Shown: positions 26,861 to 36,212, counted from the stretch's first letter. The stretch: DNA of 64,000 nucleotides from JAOAPY01 sp038237475 (GCA_038237475.1 JBBRYS010000003.1:310001-374000), one strand, 5' to 3'. Program-made: numbers and translations. Notes: a model not told the origin generated them from the sequence alone.

Positions 26861-27373
26861 CTACTTCATTTTCTTTGGGCTGGGAGTCGCACTCGCATTA
26901 TCAGCTACCTTGATTTGATTCTTCACAGCCGTAATCCCTTCAACGGTTTTAGTCACCTGTTCCGCTTTGGTTTTCTGGGCTGCGGTCGGCACTGTGCCGG
27001 TCAGAGTTGCCACGCCGTGTTCCAGGTCAACGTTGATGGTTGAATCACGCAGATCGTCGGCCGCAGCGAGTTCGTATCGGGCTTTGACCCATAACCAACC
27101 GTCACTGACGCCGGTACCGATGGTACGACCGCTTTCTTTTGCTTCCTGCGCGTACTTATCCTTGTTGCGCTCGTAATCCTCTCGGGTTGGCGCGACCGCT
27201 CGATTGTTATTTGCGTTGGCGTTTATATTTGAAATAACCGGCGTGCTGGTAGTCGCGACGGTGGTATTTGCGTTTGCATTCGCATTGCCGGTGGTAGCGT
27301 TATCACAGGCTGCGGAGATGACTGCAACTGCGGAAATGAGCAATACGGTGGCAGCTAATTTTATTGTCAACAT
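26861..27373 (-). CDS. BON-domain lipoprotein
   Basis: A 170-residue lipoprotein: signal sequence with lipobox VISAAC (Cys23), a low-complexity Asn/Ala/Thr-rich linker (about 28-60), a helical segment (REDYERNKDKYAQEAKESG), and a BON domain (about 95-160; DSTINVDLEHGVATLTGTV, EGITAVKNQIKV). BON domains associate with membranes or phospholipid and are common in OsmY-like envelope-stress proteins. ATG 27373 is chosen because AGGAGG lies five bases upstream; the longer frame has no such site. It stands alone between two repeats/gaps. Confidence 0.88.
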   Translation of the reverse strand: MLTIKLAATVLLISAVAVISAACDNATTGNANANANTTVATTSTPVISNINANANNNRAVAPTREDYERNKDKYAQEAKESGRTIGTGVSDGWLWVKARYELAAADDLRDSTINVDLEHGVATLTGTVPTAAQKTKAEQVTKTVEGITAVKNQIKVADNASATPSPKKMK

Positions 27374-27651
27374 CGATCCCTCCTGATTAAGTCTCAGTCG
27401 AAGTCCCAAATGCGTACGGGCGTCTGGTGCGACGTTCCAATCAGAGACGCGCCGAATTCGGTAATCAACCTGTCAATGGGGGATTATGCTCTAGAAAAGA
27501 AATCAGGCAGGGGACCCAATTCCGTTTCAGCGTGGGTCTTACAAGGGCTGGGCCAAACGGCGGTGAGGCCGCTAACACTGTAAACTTTCAACTTTGCTGG
27601 GGGTATGAAAAACCGCTTGGTCGAAGGGTGCTAATCAACCGCAGGAAAAAA

Positions 27652-27936
27652 TTACCACTTAACGGTTCCTTCTTTGGAAGTGTCGATCTGGGCCAATTGC
27701 GGCGTATCGCCGAACAGGTAGCCCTTAACGTTATCGAACAGGAAATCCTGCGCGTCAGTGGTAGAGAGATCCAACCCGTAATGATTGATGAGCTGCGACT
27801 GCTTTTGCAGCCAGGTAGCCCAGCAAGGCTGACAAATCTCGTTCGCGATGCGCTGGCCCAGTTCGTTTGGGAAAGGCGCAAAACCAAGCGCCGGTCTCTT
27901 CTCACTACAATGTTTGCACTTAACCATATCTGCCAT
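27652..27936 (-). CDS. YggX-like Fe(2+)-trafficking protein with four cysteines
   Basis: A 94-residue protein. Residues 24-75 (NELGQRIANEI, then WATWLQKQSQLINHYGLDL) match the YggX/Fe(2+)-trafficking family, implicated in protecting Fe-S clusters from oxidation and in iron handling. Unlike the enterobacterial protein it has two CxxC pairs: Cys7/Cys10 in KCKHC and Cys35/Cys38 in ICQPCW. Together they could form a zinc or iron site. The peroxiredoxin gene is next upstream on the same strand, consistent with oxidative-stress defence. The ORF begins MADMVKCKHC. Confidence 0.82.
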   Translation of the reverse strand: MADMVKCKHCSEKRPALGFAPFPNELGQRIANEICQPCWATWLQKQSQLINHYGLDLSTTDAQDFLFDNVKGYLFGDTPQLAQIDTSKEGTVKW

Positions 27937-28010
27937 TCTGATTCTCCTTGGGCGGGATTATAGCATCCCAGCCACGTCATTGCTGCCCGCGCGAAATCTA
28001 ATAGTCTTCG

Positions 28011-28487
28011 TTAGGTGGCACCTTGTGCAGCCCGTATCGCTTTAATTATCTCGTCGTCTTTGGGGCGAAATAGCCCCAAAGGCCGCACGTCGCGATAACG
28101 GATTATGCCTTTGCTGTCGATGACAAATACGGAGCGTGCGACCTTACCGGGGATCAGGGACTTCGCCCCATAGGCGTCTGCGACGCTGCGATCCACATCT
28201 GCGAGCAGACGCAAAGGCAACTGGTGATGCTCGGCAAAGGCTCGATGCGATGCGACGGTATTCGTCGAAAGACCCACGACTTCTGCTCCAGTGGCGGCAT
28301 ACTCTTCCCAGTTGTCCCTTACTGAGCACATTTGCCGCGTGCAGATTGGCGTTTCGTCACCGGGATAGAAAAGCAAAACCACCACTTGACCACGATGGTC
28401 CAGGAGGCGCCACTGGTTACCGTCACCATCAGAAAGAGTAAAGTCGGGGGCCTGCGAGCCAGGGCTTGCGTTGGTCGGTTTGGGCAT
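28011..28487 (-). CDS. Peroxiredoxin (Bcp-like)
   Basis: Thiol peroxidase of the AhpC/TSA fold, 158 residues, with FYPGDETPICTRQMC: peroxidatic Cys49 in the P-x-x-x-T-x-x-C-type loop and a second Cys54 five residues on, the arrangement of atypical 2-Cys BCP enzymes. It would reduce hydrogen peroxide and organic peroxides with thioredoxin. ATG 28487 is preferred to an in-frame TTG at 28493; the ribosome binding site is weak in both cases. Neighbours on the same strand are the YggX-like protein and a PflX-type radical SAM gene. Confidence 0.92.
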   Translation of the reverse strand: MPKPTNASPGSQAPDFTLSDGDGNQWRLLDHRGQVVVLLFYPGDETPICTRQMCSVRDNWEEYAATGAEVVGLSTNTVASHRAFAEHHQLPLRLLADVDRSVADAYGAKSLIPGKVARSVFVIDSKGIIRYRDVRPLGLFRPKDDEIIKAIRAAQGAT

Positions 28488-28532
28488 TAACAATCTCTCA
28501 GTCGCAGAATTCGAATTTTCCGAGTGCGGTCC

Positions 28533-29573
28533 TTACGCTGGATCAGATCTGCCGCGCTCAAAGTCGCGGATGTCTTTGAACGGCTGCTGACTGTTCGAAA
28601 AATCCGGGCGATAGTAAAACGACGCGCCATCGTATTCCTGCATCCAGCCTTCAGCCATCCCCATCTCCTCAAGTGCTTCGATTGCACCCATCCACTCAGT
28701 CTCCCTGATGCGACGGGAAAGCAAAATATAGCGCGGGTTCGTACCCGCTACATTCGTCGGGTAGTACTGGGCCATTAATGAGATGGCGACCTGCGGACTC
28801 AGCTCATGCTTAATCCACTCCAGCGATTCGCGTATGCTCCCTATATCATTCGGAAGCACCAGTAAGCGAACCACCAGCCCGCGTTTTAATAACCCGTCCG
28901 CTCCCAACACCAGATCGCTGCCTGTCTGGCGGTACATTTCTGCCAGGGCCGCTCGCGCGTAGTCTTTGTAACCCTTAACTTTTGAATAGAGATAGCCGGC
29001 CTCGTTCTCCGCGTATTTCAGATCCGGGAGATAGACATCGATAACGCCGTCGAGCAGCCGCAGCACCTCAACCGAATCGTAGGCATTCGTGTTGTAGACA
29101 ATCGGCAAGCGCAAACCCTGTTCGGCGGCGATTAGAATCGCGCGCGCGAGCTGGGGCGCAAAGTGTGTCGGCGAGACAAAGTTGATGTTGTGGCAGCCAC
29201 GAGCCTGGAGTTCAAGCATCATCTCTGCCAGGCGCTCATGCGTGACTTCGTTCTTGACCTGCTGTTTGTGCGTTTGCGAAATCTGATAGTTCTGGCAATA
29301 GACGCAGCGCAGGTTGCAGTTGCCGAAAAAAATGTTTCCCGCGCCGTGGGTGCCCACCAGCGGCGGTTCCTCGCCGAAGTGCGGAGTGAACGAACTGACT
29401 ATCGGAAGCCGGCCTGAATAGCATCTGGCCAGCTCATCCGCCATGCGATCATTACCGCAGTCAAGTGGGCAGACGGTACAGCTGCGCAAGAGTTCTTCAA
29501 GCGCGTGCACTCGGTCGCGCAGTTCGCCGGAGTCATACAAAGCGCGATAAGAAGGTTGGTACTCTGCTTCCAT
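28533..29573 (-). CDS. PflX-type radical SAM protein
   Basis: Radical S-adenosylmethionine protein of 346 residues. The cluster motif is GNCNLRCVYCQN (Cys86, Cys90, Cys93: C-x3-C-x2-C). An N-terminal Cys group (SCTVCPLDCG, Cys32/35/39) is typical of the PflX/COG1313 branch, relatives of pyruvate formate-lyase activating enzyme whose targets are unknown. Later segments (NINFVSPTHFAPQL, YNTNAYDSVEVLRLLDG, DLKYAENE) are typical of that branch. No obvious glycyl-radical enzyme partner lies in the window. Its stop lies about 45 bases before the peroxiredoxin start. Confidence 0.88.
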   Translation of the reverse strand: MEAEYQPSYRALYDSGELRDRVHALEELLRSCTVCPLDCGNDRMADELARCYSGRLPIVSSFTPHFGEEPPLVGTHGAGNIFFGNCNLRCVYCQNYQISQTHKQQVKNEVTHERLAEMMLELQARGCHNINFVSPTHFAPQLARAILIAAEQGLRLPIVYNTNAYDSVEVLRLLDGVIDVYLPDLKYAENEAGYLYSKVKGYKDYARAALAEMYRQTGSDLVLGADGLLKRGLVVRLLVLPNDIGSIRESLEWIKHELSPQVAISLMAQYYPTNVAGTNPRYILLSRRIRETEWMGAIEALEEMGMAEGWMQEYDGASFYYRPDFSNSQQPFKDIRDFERGRSDPA

Positions 29574-29599
29574 TATTACTCCCGCAGGGTCATCCCAGT

Positions 29600-30148
29600 T
29601 TAGTTATGGCGGCGAAAATGTACGAAGTGCGATTTGTGCCCTTCGACGATTTCTGCGGGCGCCACTTTTTTCGTCAGGCTCCAGATATAGTCCATCTCGG
29701 CGTGAATGGTACTAAGTGCCAGGCGCGCTTCGAATATCAGCAGGACACTGCCATAGAAAAGAAACAGCGCTCCAATCAATCCACAAATCACCGGCGCCAA
29801 CGTGTAGCCGGCTGAAACTCCCAGCGCGACAATGCCGATGGCAACGCTCGTGGCGACAAAGGCTCCAAGTGACAGGTAGAACGTTACCATGCATCGCTGC
29901 AGCAGGCGCGCGCGACTGGTGAGCTTGTCGAGTTGCTGAAAGATTGCCTTCTGTCGTTCTAGTCTTAACTCGGTCTGAGAATCCTGCGCTGAGAGTTCTT
30001 CCAGCTTGTCCGACAATGCTCGCACGCGATCCACGACCCGGCCCAGTCGCGATGAAGTGGACAGAATCATGCTGCCACAAGCCGAGATAAGCACAGCTGG
30101 CGTAATCATCGCCGTCAATACAGTAATTGCCGAGGATAAGGGATTCAT
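29600..30148 (-). CDS. DUF2721 membrane protein
   Basis: A 182-residue inner-membrane protein matching the DUF2721 pattern: an N-terminal hydrophobic helix (ITVLTAMITPAVLISACG) followed by NRxxRVxDRxR-like sequence (SRLGRVVDRVRALSD), a charged helical stretch, and two further membrane helices (about 85-105 and 112-132). Function is unknown for the family. It is close to the PflX-type radical SAM gene on the same strand and may share its transcript. Confidence 0.82.
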   Translation of the reverse strand: MNPLSSAITVLTAMITPAVLISACGSMILSTSSRLGRVVDRVRALSDKLEELSAQDSQTELRLERQKAIFQQLDKLTSRARLLQRCMVTFYLSLGAFVATSVAIGIVALGVSAGYTLAPVICGLIGALFLFYGSVLLIFEARLALSTIHAEMDYIWSLTKKVAPAEIVEGHKSHFVHFRRHN

Positions 30149-30365
30149 GATTTTGTCGCCTCATTTATAGAGGCTTACGCGGATGAGGGCAAATGATATC
30201 GCCGCTCAGGGCAGCGATGGCTAAGCGGGTCTTTATTGTGGGTCGTTGCCAGAAACCATTGACAGAGTTATTCAGACTCGGGGAAACTTCTCGCCGTTTG
30301 AGTCTGGCTGCGAACTTTTCTGCCGTGTCTTTGCCTTGGTGCGGTCAGGCGCTTTGGCAGAAGTT

Positions 30366-30403
30366 TTTTTTCCCATTGCATTAATTTTTTCCCATTGCAT
30401 TAA
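30366..30403. repeat. 19-bp tandem repeat upstream of a secreted-protein gene
   Basis: The unit TTTTTTCCCATTGCATTAA occurs twice head to tail (30366-30384 and 30385-30403). Both T-runs are intact. The second copy contains the candidate -35 element of the downstream promoter. Confidence 0.85.
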
Positions 30404-30424
30404 TCTGGTATGTAGGAGTAATAT
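30395..30424 (+). promoter_or_regulatory. Candidate sigma-70 promoter
   Basis: TTGCAT at 30395-30400 and TAATAT at 30419-30424 with 18 bases between them, about 110 bases before the ATG of the Ig-repeat protein gene at 30534. The T-rich tandem repeat directly upstream could act as an UP-like element. Confidence 0.5.
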
Positions 30425-30533
30425 TCGACCCTCTACGAAGCGTGATAGTAGTTGGCTCCTCACAGCAGCCTTCAAGGTTTTTAAACTCCCATTTGCGGTT
30501 TAACCCTGCCTGAACATTTTGGAGGATAAAAGA

Positions 30534-33161
30534 ATGAAGAAGTTTGCAAGATCGACCATAATCTTGACCGCGGCTTTGTTGCTCGCTACGGCAATTTTGG
30601 TTCCCCGAATTATTGAGGCTAAACACCTAAGATCGTTGAGTGAAAATCTGTCACTGACCTCGGCGCTTACCACCAATCCTAACCTGGTCCCTCAGGATAA
30701 AAAGGGCGACGTCCAGGTTGTCGAGTCCTATCATAACGACACCTCAAAGCCACTTCGCGACACGAAGCCTAAGCCGATATTTTTTAATAGCGACCACGAG
30801 GCTAACAAGAATCCAAAACTCCCAAACCGGCATATCGACAGCGCTGATCCAGTCGTCCAGGGCCAATTCCGCGAGTTAAAAGCGCTCATCGCCGTCACCA
30901 TGCCCGCGCCCCTTCTCAACTTTGACGGCATCGGCTTCCCCGGTGTCGCGTGCAACTGCGCGCCGCCCGACACTAATGGTGAAGTGGGCGCTACACAGTA
31001 CGTCCAATCGGTCAACATCGGCTTCCAGGTTTTTAATAAGACGACCGGCGCTTCGGTATTGGGCCCGCTCGGCATAGGAACTCTCTGGAGTGGCTTCGGT
31101 GGTCCATGCGAAACCTCCGGCAACGGCGACCCGGTTGTGATCTACGACCAACTGGCTAATCGCTGGGTCATCAGCCAGTTCGCTGGTGCGGGGGTCCCCA
31201 CTGATGAGTGTGTCGCGGTCTCAACCACCAGTGACGCCACCGGCAGCTTTTTTCGCTACGGCTTTCACCTCGGCACAAACTTCTTCGACTATCCACATCT
31301 GAGCGTGTGGCCCGATGGCTATTACATGAGCATGAACGTATTCAATTCTGCCGGCACAGCTTTCCTTGGCCCGCAACCCTTTGCGTTTGATCGCGCCAAG
31401 ATGCTCCTGGGCCAACCGGCTACCTTCATCACCACCGGTATCACCGGCGGACCAAGTGAAGAAACGTATCTTCCCGCCGACCTTGATGGTTCAACCCTGC
31501 CACCGGCTGGAGCTCCGGCGTCGTTCGTGGAATTTCCAGGGGCCAACACCTACAAGCTCTGGCACTTCCACGCTGACTTCACCACACCGGCGAATTCGAC
31601 GTTCACCCTCTTCGCTAGTCCGGCTGCTGCAGGCTTTTCGCTGCTTTGCGGTGCCACCCGCGACTGCGTGCCTCAAGGCGGAACTACCCAAAGGTTGGAT
31701 GGCATTGGCGATCGACTGATGTTCCGCCTGGCGTATCGCAATTTCGGGGACCACGAATCGGTGGTGGGAAATTACACGGTGAGCTCAGGTGGAGTCTCAG
31801 GGATTCGCTGGTTCGAGTTGCGTGGAGTGACAAACGGACCGGTGACGAAGTTCCAGGAGAGCACTTACCAACCGGATACGACCTGGCGTTGGATGGGTAG
31901 CGCGGCGATGGACCAGCAAGGAAATATCGCCCTCGGCTATAGCGCTTCGAGCGCATCCATCAATCCGCAGATACGCTACGCCGGGCGACTCGCTACCGAC
32001 CCGGTCAGTACGCTCCCCCAGACTGAGACAACGCTCTTCAGCGGCACAGGCAGCCAAACCGGCGGTCTAAATCGTTGGGGAGATTACAGCGCTATGAGCG
32101 TCGATCCGGTCGACGATTGCACCTTCTGGTACACACAGGAATACCTGGCCGCAAGCGGTAGCTTCAACTGGCGCACGCGCATAGGTTCCTTCAAGTATCC
32201 GGGTTGCGGTGGCGCGCCTGACTTCTCGCTTTCAACGACACCCTCATCGGTGACGGTGACGGCAGGATCAACGGCTAACTACACCGAGAACGTCACGAGG
32301 ACCGGAGGATTTGCCGGTTCGGTGTCCCTGTCGATTAGCGGCCTGCCTGCAGGCGCTACGGGCACATTCACGCCCAATCCAAACACCGGTGCGACATCAG
32401 CCCTTGCCATTACTACGAGTGGCACTACGCTCGTTGGTTCCTACGTCTTTACGGTCACGGGCACTAGTACCAGTCCGGCTTTGACGCGGACATCGACCGC
32501 AACGCTGGTCGTCCAAAGCGCGCCAACTCCTGACTTCTCGCTTTCAACAACACCTACATCAGTGACGGTGACGGCGGGTTCAACGGCTAGCTATACGGAG
32601 AACGTTACCAGGACCGGAGGATTTACCGGTTCGGTATCGCTATCGATTAGCGGTCTGCCCGCAGGCGCTGCCGCTACCTTTACCCCTAATCCAAATACCG
32701 GCGCGACGTCGGCTCTTGCCATTACAACGAGTGGCACTACGCCCGCTGGTTCATACGTCTTTACAGTCACGGGGACCAGTAGCAGTCCGGCCTTAACACG
32801 GACCTCGACGGCGACGCTGGTTGTGCAAGCTCCCGGGGTTGGAAACTACACCCTTTCGATCACTCCGACTTCGAGGACCATAGACCGGGGGACAGCGACG
32901 ACTTATACGGTGAACATTACTCGAACAGGAGGATTCACCGGGGCAGTCACGTTCTCAGTCACCGGCCTAGGGACAAATGTTAGCGGAACCTTCAGTCCGA
33001 ACCCGGCCACCGGCGCTTCATCGACGCTGACTGTGTCAGCCGCGAGTACGGCTGTTGCCGGTACAAGAACCATAACTGTGACCGGAACGAGCGGTGCTCT
33101 GACAAGAACCGCCTCAGCGACGCTGGTAGTTACAAATAGTTGCAACGGAAATTGCGATTAG
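30534..33161 (+). CDS. Large secreted protein with three Ig-like repeats
   Basis: An 875-residue secreted protein with a signal/membrane segment at residues 8-28. The body (about 110-555) is a beta-rich, probably propeller-like domain (FDGIGFPG, PPDTNGEVGATQYVQ, GDPVVIYDQLANRW, SVWPDGYYMSMN) known from acidobacterial and other secreted proteins but without a known activity. Three Ig-like repeats of about 100 residues follow (about 561-662, 663-764, 765-869; each with TPxSxTVxxGxxxxYT and TRTGGFxGxVxxSxxGL). It ends SCNGNCD. ATG 30534 is chosen for GGAGG eight bases upstream. The next gene shares the repeats and the ending. Confidence 0.85.
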   Translation: MKKFARSTIILTAALLLATAILVPRIIEAKHLRSLSENLSLTSALTTNPNLVPQDKKGDVQVVESYHNDTSKPLRDTKPKPIFFNSDHEANKNPKLPNRHIDSADPVVQGQFRELKALIAVTMPAPLLNFDGIGFPGVACNCAPPDTNGEVGATQYVQSVNIGFQVFNKTTGASVLGPLGIGTLWSGFGGPCETSGNGDPVVIYDQLANRWVISQFAGAGVPTDECVAVSTTSDATGSFFRYGFHLGTNFFDYPHLSVWPDGYYMSMNVFNSAGTAFLGPQPFAFDRAKMLLGQPATFITTGITGGPSEETYLPADLDGSTLPPAGAPASFVEFPGANTYKLWHFHADFTTPANSTFTLFASPAAAGFSLLCGATRDCVPQGGTTQRLDGIGDRLMFRLAYRNFGDHESVVGNYTVSSGGVSGIRWFELRGVTNGPVTKFQESTYQPDTTWRWMGSAAMDQQGNIALGYSASSASINPQIRYAGRLATDPVSTLPQTETTLFSGTGSQTGGLNRWGDYSAMSVDPVDDCTFWYTQEYLAASGSFNWRTRIGSFKYPGCGGAPDFSLSTTPSSVTVTAGSTANYTENVTRTGGFAGSVSLSISGLPAGATGTFTPNPNTGATSALAITTSGTTLVGSYVFTVTGTSTSPALTRTSTATLVVQSAPTPDFSLSTTPTSVTVTAGSTASYTENVTRTGGFTGSVSLSISGLPAGAAATFTPNPNTGATSALAITTSGTTPAGSYVFTVTGTSSSPALTRTSTATLVVQAPGVGNYTLSITPTSRTIDRGTATTYTVNITRTGGFTGAVTFSVTGLGTNVSGTFSPNPATGASSTLTVSAASTAVAGTRTITVTGTSGALTRTASATLVVTNSCNGNCD

Positions 33162-33205
33162 ATCAACCCCGTTGCGCTGCTTGACAATCGTCCAGTGATC
33201 AAACA

Positions 33206-33260
33206 AAGCACAGCGAAAGAGACCGCTGCGGAAGCGACGGTCTCTTTCGATACTGTGCTT
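33206..33260 (+). terminator. Long hairpin terminator
   Basis: Inverted repeat with arms CGAAAGAGACCG and CGGTCTCTTTCG (33214-33225 and 33238-33249), extended by AAGCACAG / CTGTGCTT outside. It lies 45 bases after the Ig-repeat protein gene; the run of T is inside the stem, so it is a terminator-like structure without a classic tail. Confidence 0.6.
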
Positions 33261-33347
33261 CAAGCTGGACCAAGCCAAGCCAAAGCGACCTCTGAAGAAA
33301 GCCTAACCCAATGTAACTTTCGCGACCTACTACGATCGCACAAGTGT

Positions 33348-33359
33348 AAGTGATCACTT
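33348..33359. promoter_or_regulatory. 12-bp palindrome just before a Shine-Dalgarno
   Basis: Perfect palindrome AAGTGATCACTT directly upstream of the AAGGAGG ribosome binding site of the gene starting at 33374. It could be an operator or a small mRNA structure affecting translation; no regulator is known. Confidence 0.35.
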
Positions 33360-33373
33360 GAAGGAGGACTGAA

Positions 33374-36136
33374 TTGAGAACTTCAGCTTTAGTTCAGCGA
33401 ACCATTCATGGCTTCGGCGCCGCCTTCTTACTGGCAGTGTCGTTGCTACTCACGCAACCAAACGCTAATGCTCAACGGGTTACGGAAACCGTGGAGCAAA
33501 TGGATGATGACTCGCAGTTGTCACTGACCGTCGACCCCAAGGAGTTTTGGCCTGACTCGGCCACCCAAGGGCACACAGTTTTGACGGGGCGGCTTTACCA
33601 CCAGGTGAGCAAGTCTCAAGTATTAACCTGGAAGCTCATAATTGTTGACCAGGAGGGGCACGAGCTGAAGTCATTTAACGGAGCATTGTTTGTTAAGCCC
33701 AACCAGGAAATAATTTTTTCGCAGGATTGGGATGGCACTGACAATCTCGGCAGAAAGCTGGCGCCCGGAACCTATCAGACAAATGCCTTCGTGCGGCTTG
33801 TTCCCCGGAAGCGTCCCGATTATGAAATGGATTTTGAAAGTGTGCCGTCGCGCGCTCACGATTACGTGGAAGTGAGCTTCGCTACGTACGTCGGTGTGCG
33901 CTATGCAGCTCCTAGACGAGCGAGAGCTTCAGACTTGGTAGCGGCACAGGCGATTCCAAACGAACCCGGCTTTCCTTTTAATTTTTATTATGGGAGTCTG
34001 CACACGCAGACCAGCTATACAGACGGCGGTCACCCGAACGATGCAACTTGCGCCTCAAGTACCACGCATGCACCCGGTGATTTTACGCCTTCGATGGCTT
34101 ACAATTATGCACGAAACACGGCTCATCTCGATTTCCTGGGCATCAGTGACCACAACCATTTGTTCGATAACGCGTGCGCCGGATGTACTGGCGCCCAGGT
34201 GATCCAGCGCTATCACGATGGTCTCAACGCAGCCGCCGCTGCGAATGTTGATGGGACATTCGTCGCGATATACGGCATGGAGTGGGGCTACATAGCCAGC
34301 GATAGCTTTCCTATGGAAGGTCACCTTAACCTTTATGAAGTGCCGAAGCTTTTTGGCTGGGAAAGTGGCTTCTATGAAGTATTCACGGACCCGGCGGGAA
34401 TAAATTACCCAACGATGTACAGCGTGGCGAAAGCCAATCCCAGCGCGTGGGGTTCTATGGGAGGATTCAACCATCCCGCTACGACCACAGGAGGAGATTT
34501 CAACGGCTTTGGATACACCGCCGATGGAGACGATCTCATCTGCACTACGGCTGTGATCAGCGGGCCGGCTGCGGGCTTTTCTACCACTGAGGCGGACACG
34601 GGGAACAGGTATGCTGGGCCGAATACGACCATGTATCCAAGTTGGGCCACATACGACACTTACAACAGGATATTAGGAGCCGGCTTTCACGTTGCTCCGG
34701 TTGCCGACTCAGATGTCCACTGTTCTAACTACGGCACTTCGGTACACGACCGCACGGGAATATTAGCCACGAGTCCCACTAAGGCAAACATCATGGACGC
34801 GTTGAAGAATCGACGAGTCTTTGCCACGTCGGATGCCAATGTGCAACTGGTCTACACTCTGGTCGATTTGACTAACACCATCACTCACTACATGGGCGAA
34901 GGCTCAAACCGGGTGCAAGGGCCGGTGCCGATTTCAGGTCAAGTAAGGCTGCACGTTTCCGTGTTCGATCCGGATCCTGGAGAGACGGTCGCTTCGATCA
35001 AAATCTTCGAGCCGGTGCCGAATAATACCACCGGCCAATCGACGCTGATCGCATCCGGCAGTACGTCACCGTTTGACTATACCTTCACGCCGCCCACCGG
35101 GAGACACACTTATTACGTCTATGCGACGCTGAACACGGGTGCAGAGATGTGGTCGGCGCCTATCTGGATCAATGCTTCGGTTCCGACGACACCTGACTTT
35201 TCAGTATCAGCCGCTCCGGCTTCGCAGACGGTAACGCAGGGAGCAAGTACCAGCTACACTGCCACAGTCACTCCGTCAGGAGGTTTCACCGGTACGGTCA
35301 CGTTCAGTGCGAGCGGATTACCAGCGGGCGCGAGCGCCAGCTTTAACCCTGCGTCGGTAACCACATCCGGCTCGTCAACAATGACAGTGACGACCGCCGC
35401 TACCACCCCGACTGGTGCCTACCCGTTAACAATCACCGGCGCCAGCGGGACTCTGTCGCACACCGCTTCGGTATCGTTGGTGGTGCAAGCCCCGGCCACT
35501 CCGGACTTCGCACTATCAACCACACCTTCATCGGTGACGGTGACCGCCGGAAGTACGGCTAGTTATACCGAGAACGTTACCCGAACAGGGGGATTCACTG
35601 GCTCGGTATCGCTATCGATTAGCGGCCTGCCTGCGGGCGCAGCCGGCACGTTCACACCTAATCCAAACACCGGGGCATCGTCGGCGCTCTCGGTCACGAC
35701 CAGCACTACCACGCCGGTTGGGACATACCCGTTGACGATAACCGGCACCAGCACGAGTCCAGCTTTGACTCGGACATCGACCGCGACGCTGGTTGTGCAA
35801 GCCGCGGCAGCTCCAAACTTCACGATTGCGATCACTCCAACCTCACGGACCGTGAGTGCGGGGGCCTCGACAACCTACACCATCAACATCACCAGGACCG
35901 GAGGATTTACCGGGGCAGTCACGTGCTCGGTTAGCGGTCTGGGCACAGGGGCGAGCGGCACTTTCAGTCCGAATCCGGCAACCGCCAATGCTTCGACGTT
36001 GACAGTGACCACTACGGCAGCAGCACCTGCCACCTCGAGAGTTTTTACGGTGACAGGCACTAGTACCAGTCCGGCCTTGACGAAGACAGCGACAGCAACG
36101 CTGGTTGTTTCCTGCGTCAACGGGAACTGCCAATAG
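33374..36136 (+). CDS. Secreted PHP/DUF3604-like protein with Ig-like repeats
   Basis: A 920-residue secreted protein with a TTG start six bases after AAGGAGG and a signal peptide ending in NANAQ. After an N-terminal beta domain (about 45-175) comes a PHP-type metallophosphoesterase-like domain (about 200-500) with SLHTQTSYTDG, LGISDHNH, YGMEWGY, GGFNHP and VADSDVHC as metal-site motifs. The first motif has Gln where PHP proteins usually have a second His. A beta domain follows, then three Ig-like repeats (about 605-705, 707-808, 809-912) nearly the same as those of the upstream gene. It ends SCVNGNCQ. The substrate is unknown. Confidence 0.85.
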   Translation: MRTSALVQRTIHGFGAAFLLAVSLLLTQPNANAQRVTETVEQMDDDSQLSLTVDPKEFWPDSATQGHTVLTGRLYHQVSKSQVLTWKLIIVDQEGHELKSFNGALFVKPNQEIIFSQDWDGTDNLGRKLAPGTYQTNAFVRLVPRKRPDYEMDFESVPSRAHDYVEVSFATYVGVRYAAPRRARASDLVAAQAIPNEPGFPFNFYYGSLHTQTSYTDGGHPNDATCASSTTHAPGDFTPSMAYNYARNTAHLDFLGISDHNHLFDNACAGCTGAQVIQRYHDGLNAAAAANVDGTFVAIYGMEWGYIASDSFPMEGHLNLYEVPKLFGWESGFYEVFTDPAGINYPTMYSVAKANPSAWGSMGGFNHPATTTGGDFNGFGYTADGDDLICTTAVISGPAAGFSTTEADTGNRYAGPNTTMYPSWATYDTYNRILGAGFHVAPVADSDVHCSNYGTSVHDRTGILATSPTKANIMDALKNRRVFATSDANVQLVYTLVDLTNTITHYMGEGSNRVQGPVPISGQVRLHVSVFDPDPGETVASIKIFEPVPNNTTGQSTLIASGSTSPFDYTFTPPTGRHTYYVYATLNTGAEMWSAPIWINASVPTTPDFSVSAAPASQTVTQGASTSYTATVTPSGGFTGTVTFSASGLPAGASASFNPASVTTSGSSTMTVTTAATTPTGAYPLTITGASGTLSHTASVSLVVQAPATPDFALSTTPSSVTVTAGSTASYTENVTRTGGFTGSVSLSISGLPAGAAGTFTPNPNTGASSALSVTTSTTTPVGTYPLTITGTSTSPALTRTSTATLVVQAAAAPNFTIAITPTSRTVSAGASTTYTINITRTGGFTGAVTCSVSGLGTGASGTFSPNPATANASTLTVTTTAAAPATSRVFTVTGTSTSPALTKTATATLVVSCVNGNCQ

Positions 36137-36174
36137 GCCACTAAGCGTTCGTAGCTCGTGGTCAACTGGAGTTT

Positions 36175-36212
36175 AAAGGGAGACCGTCACTTTGGTGGCG
36201 GCCTCCCTTTTT
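36175..36212 (+). terminator. Rho-independent terminator
   Basis: Twelve-base arms AAAGGGAGACCG and CGGCCTCCCTTT with one mismatch, followed by TT, about 40 bases after the PHP-like protein gene. Confidence 0.75.

Noticed and set aside
32217..33140. Regular repeats that might suggest a CRISPR array
   Set aside because: The repeats are about 300 bases long and encode Ig-like domains in one open frame.
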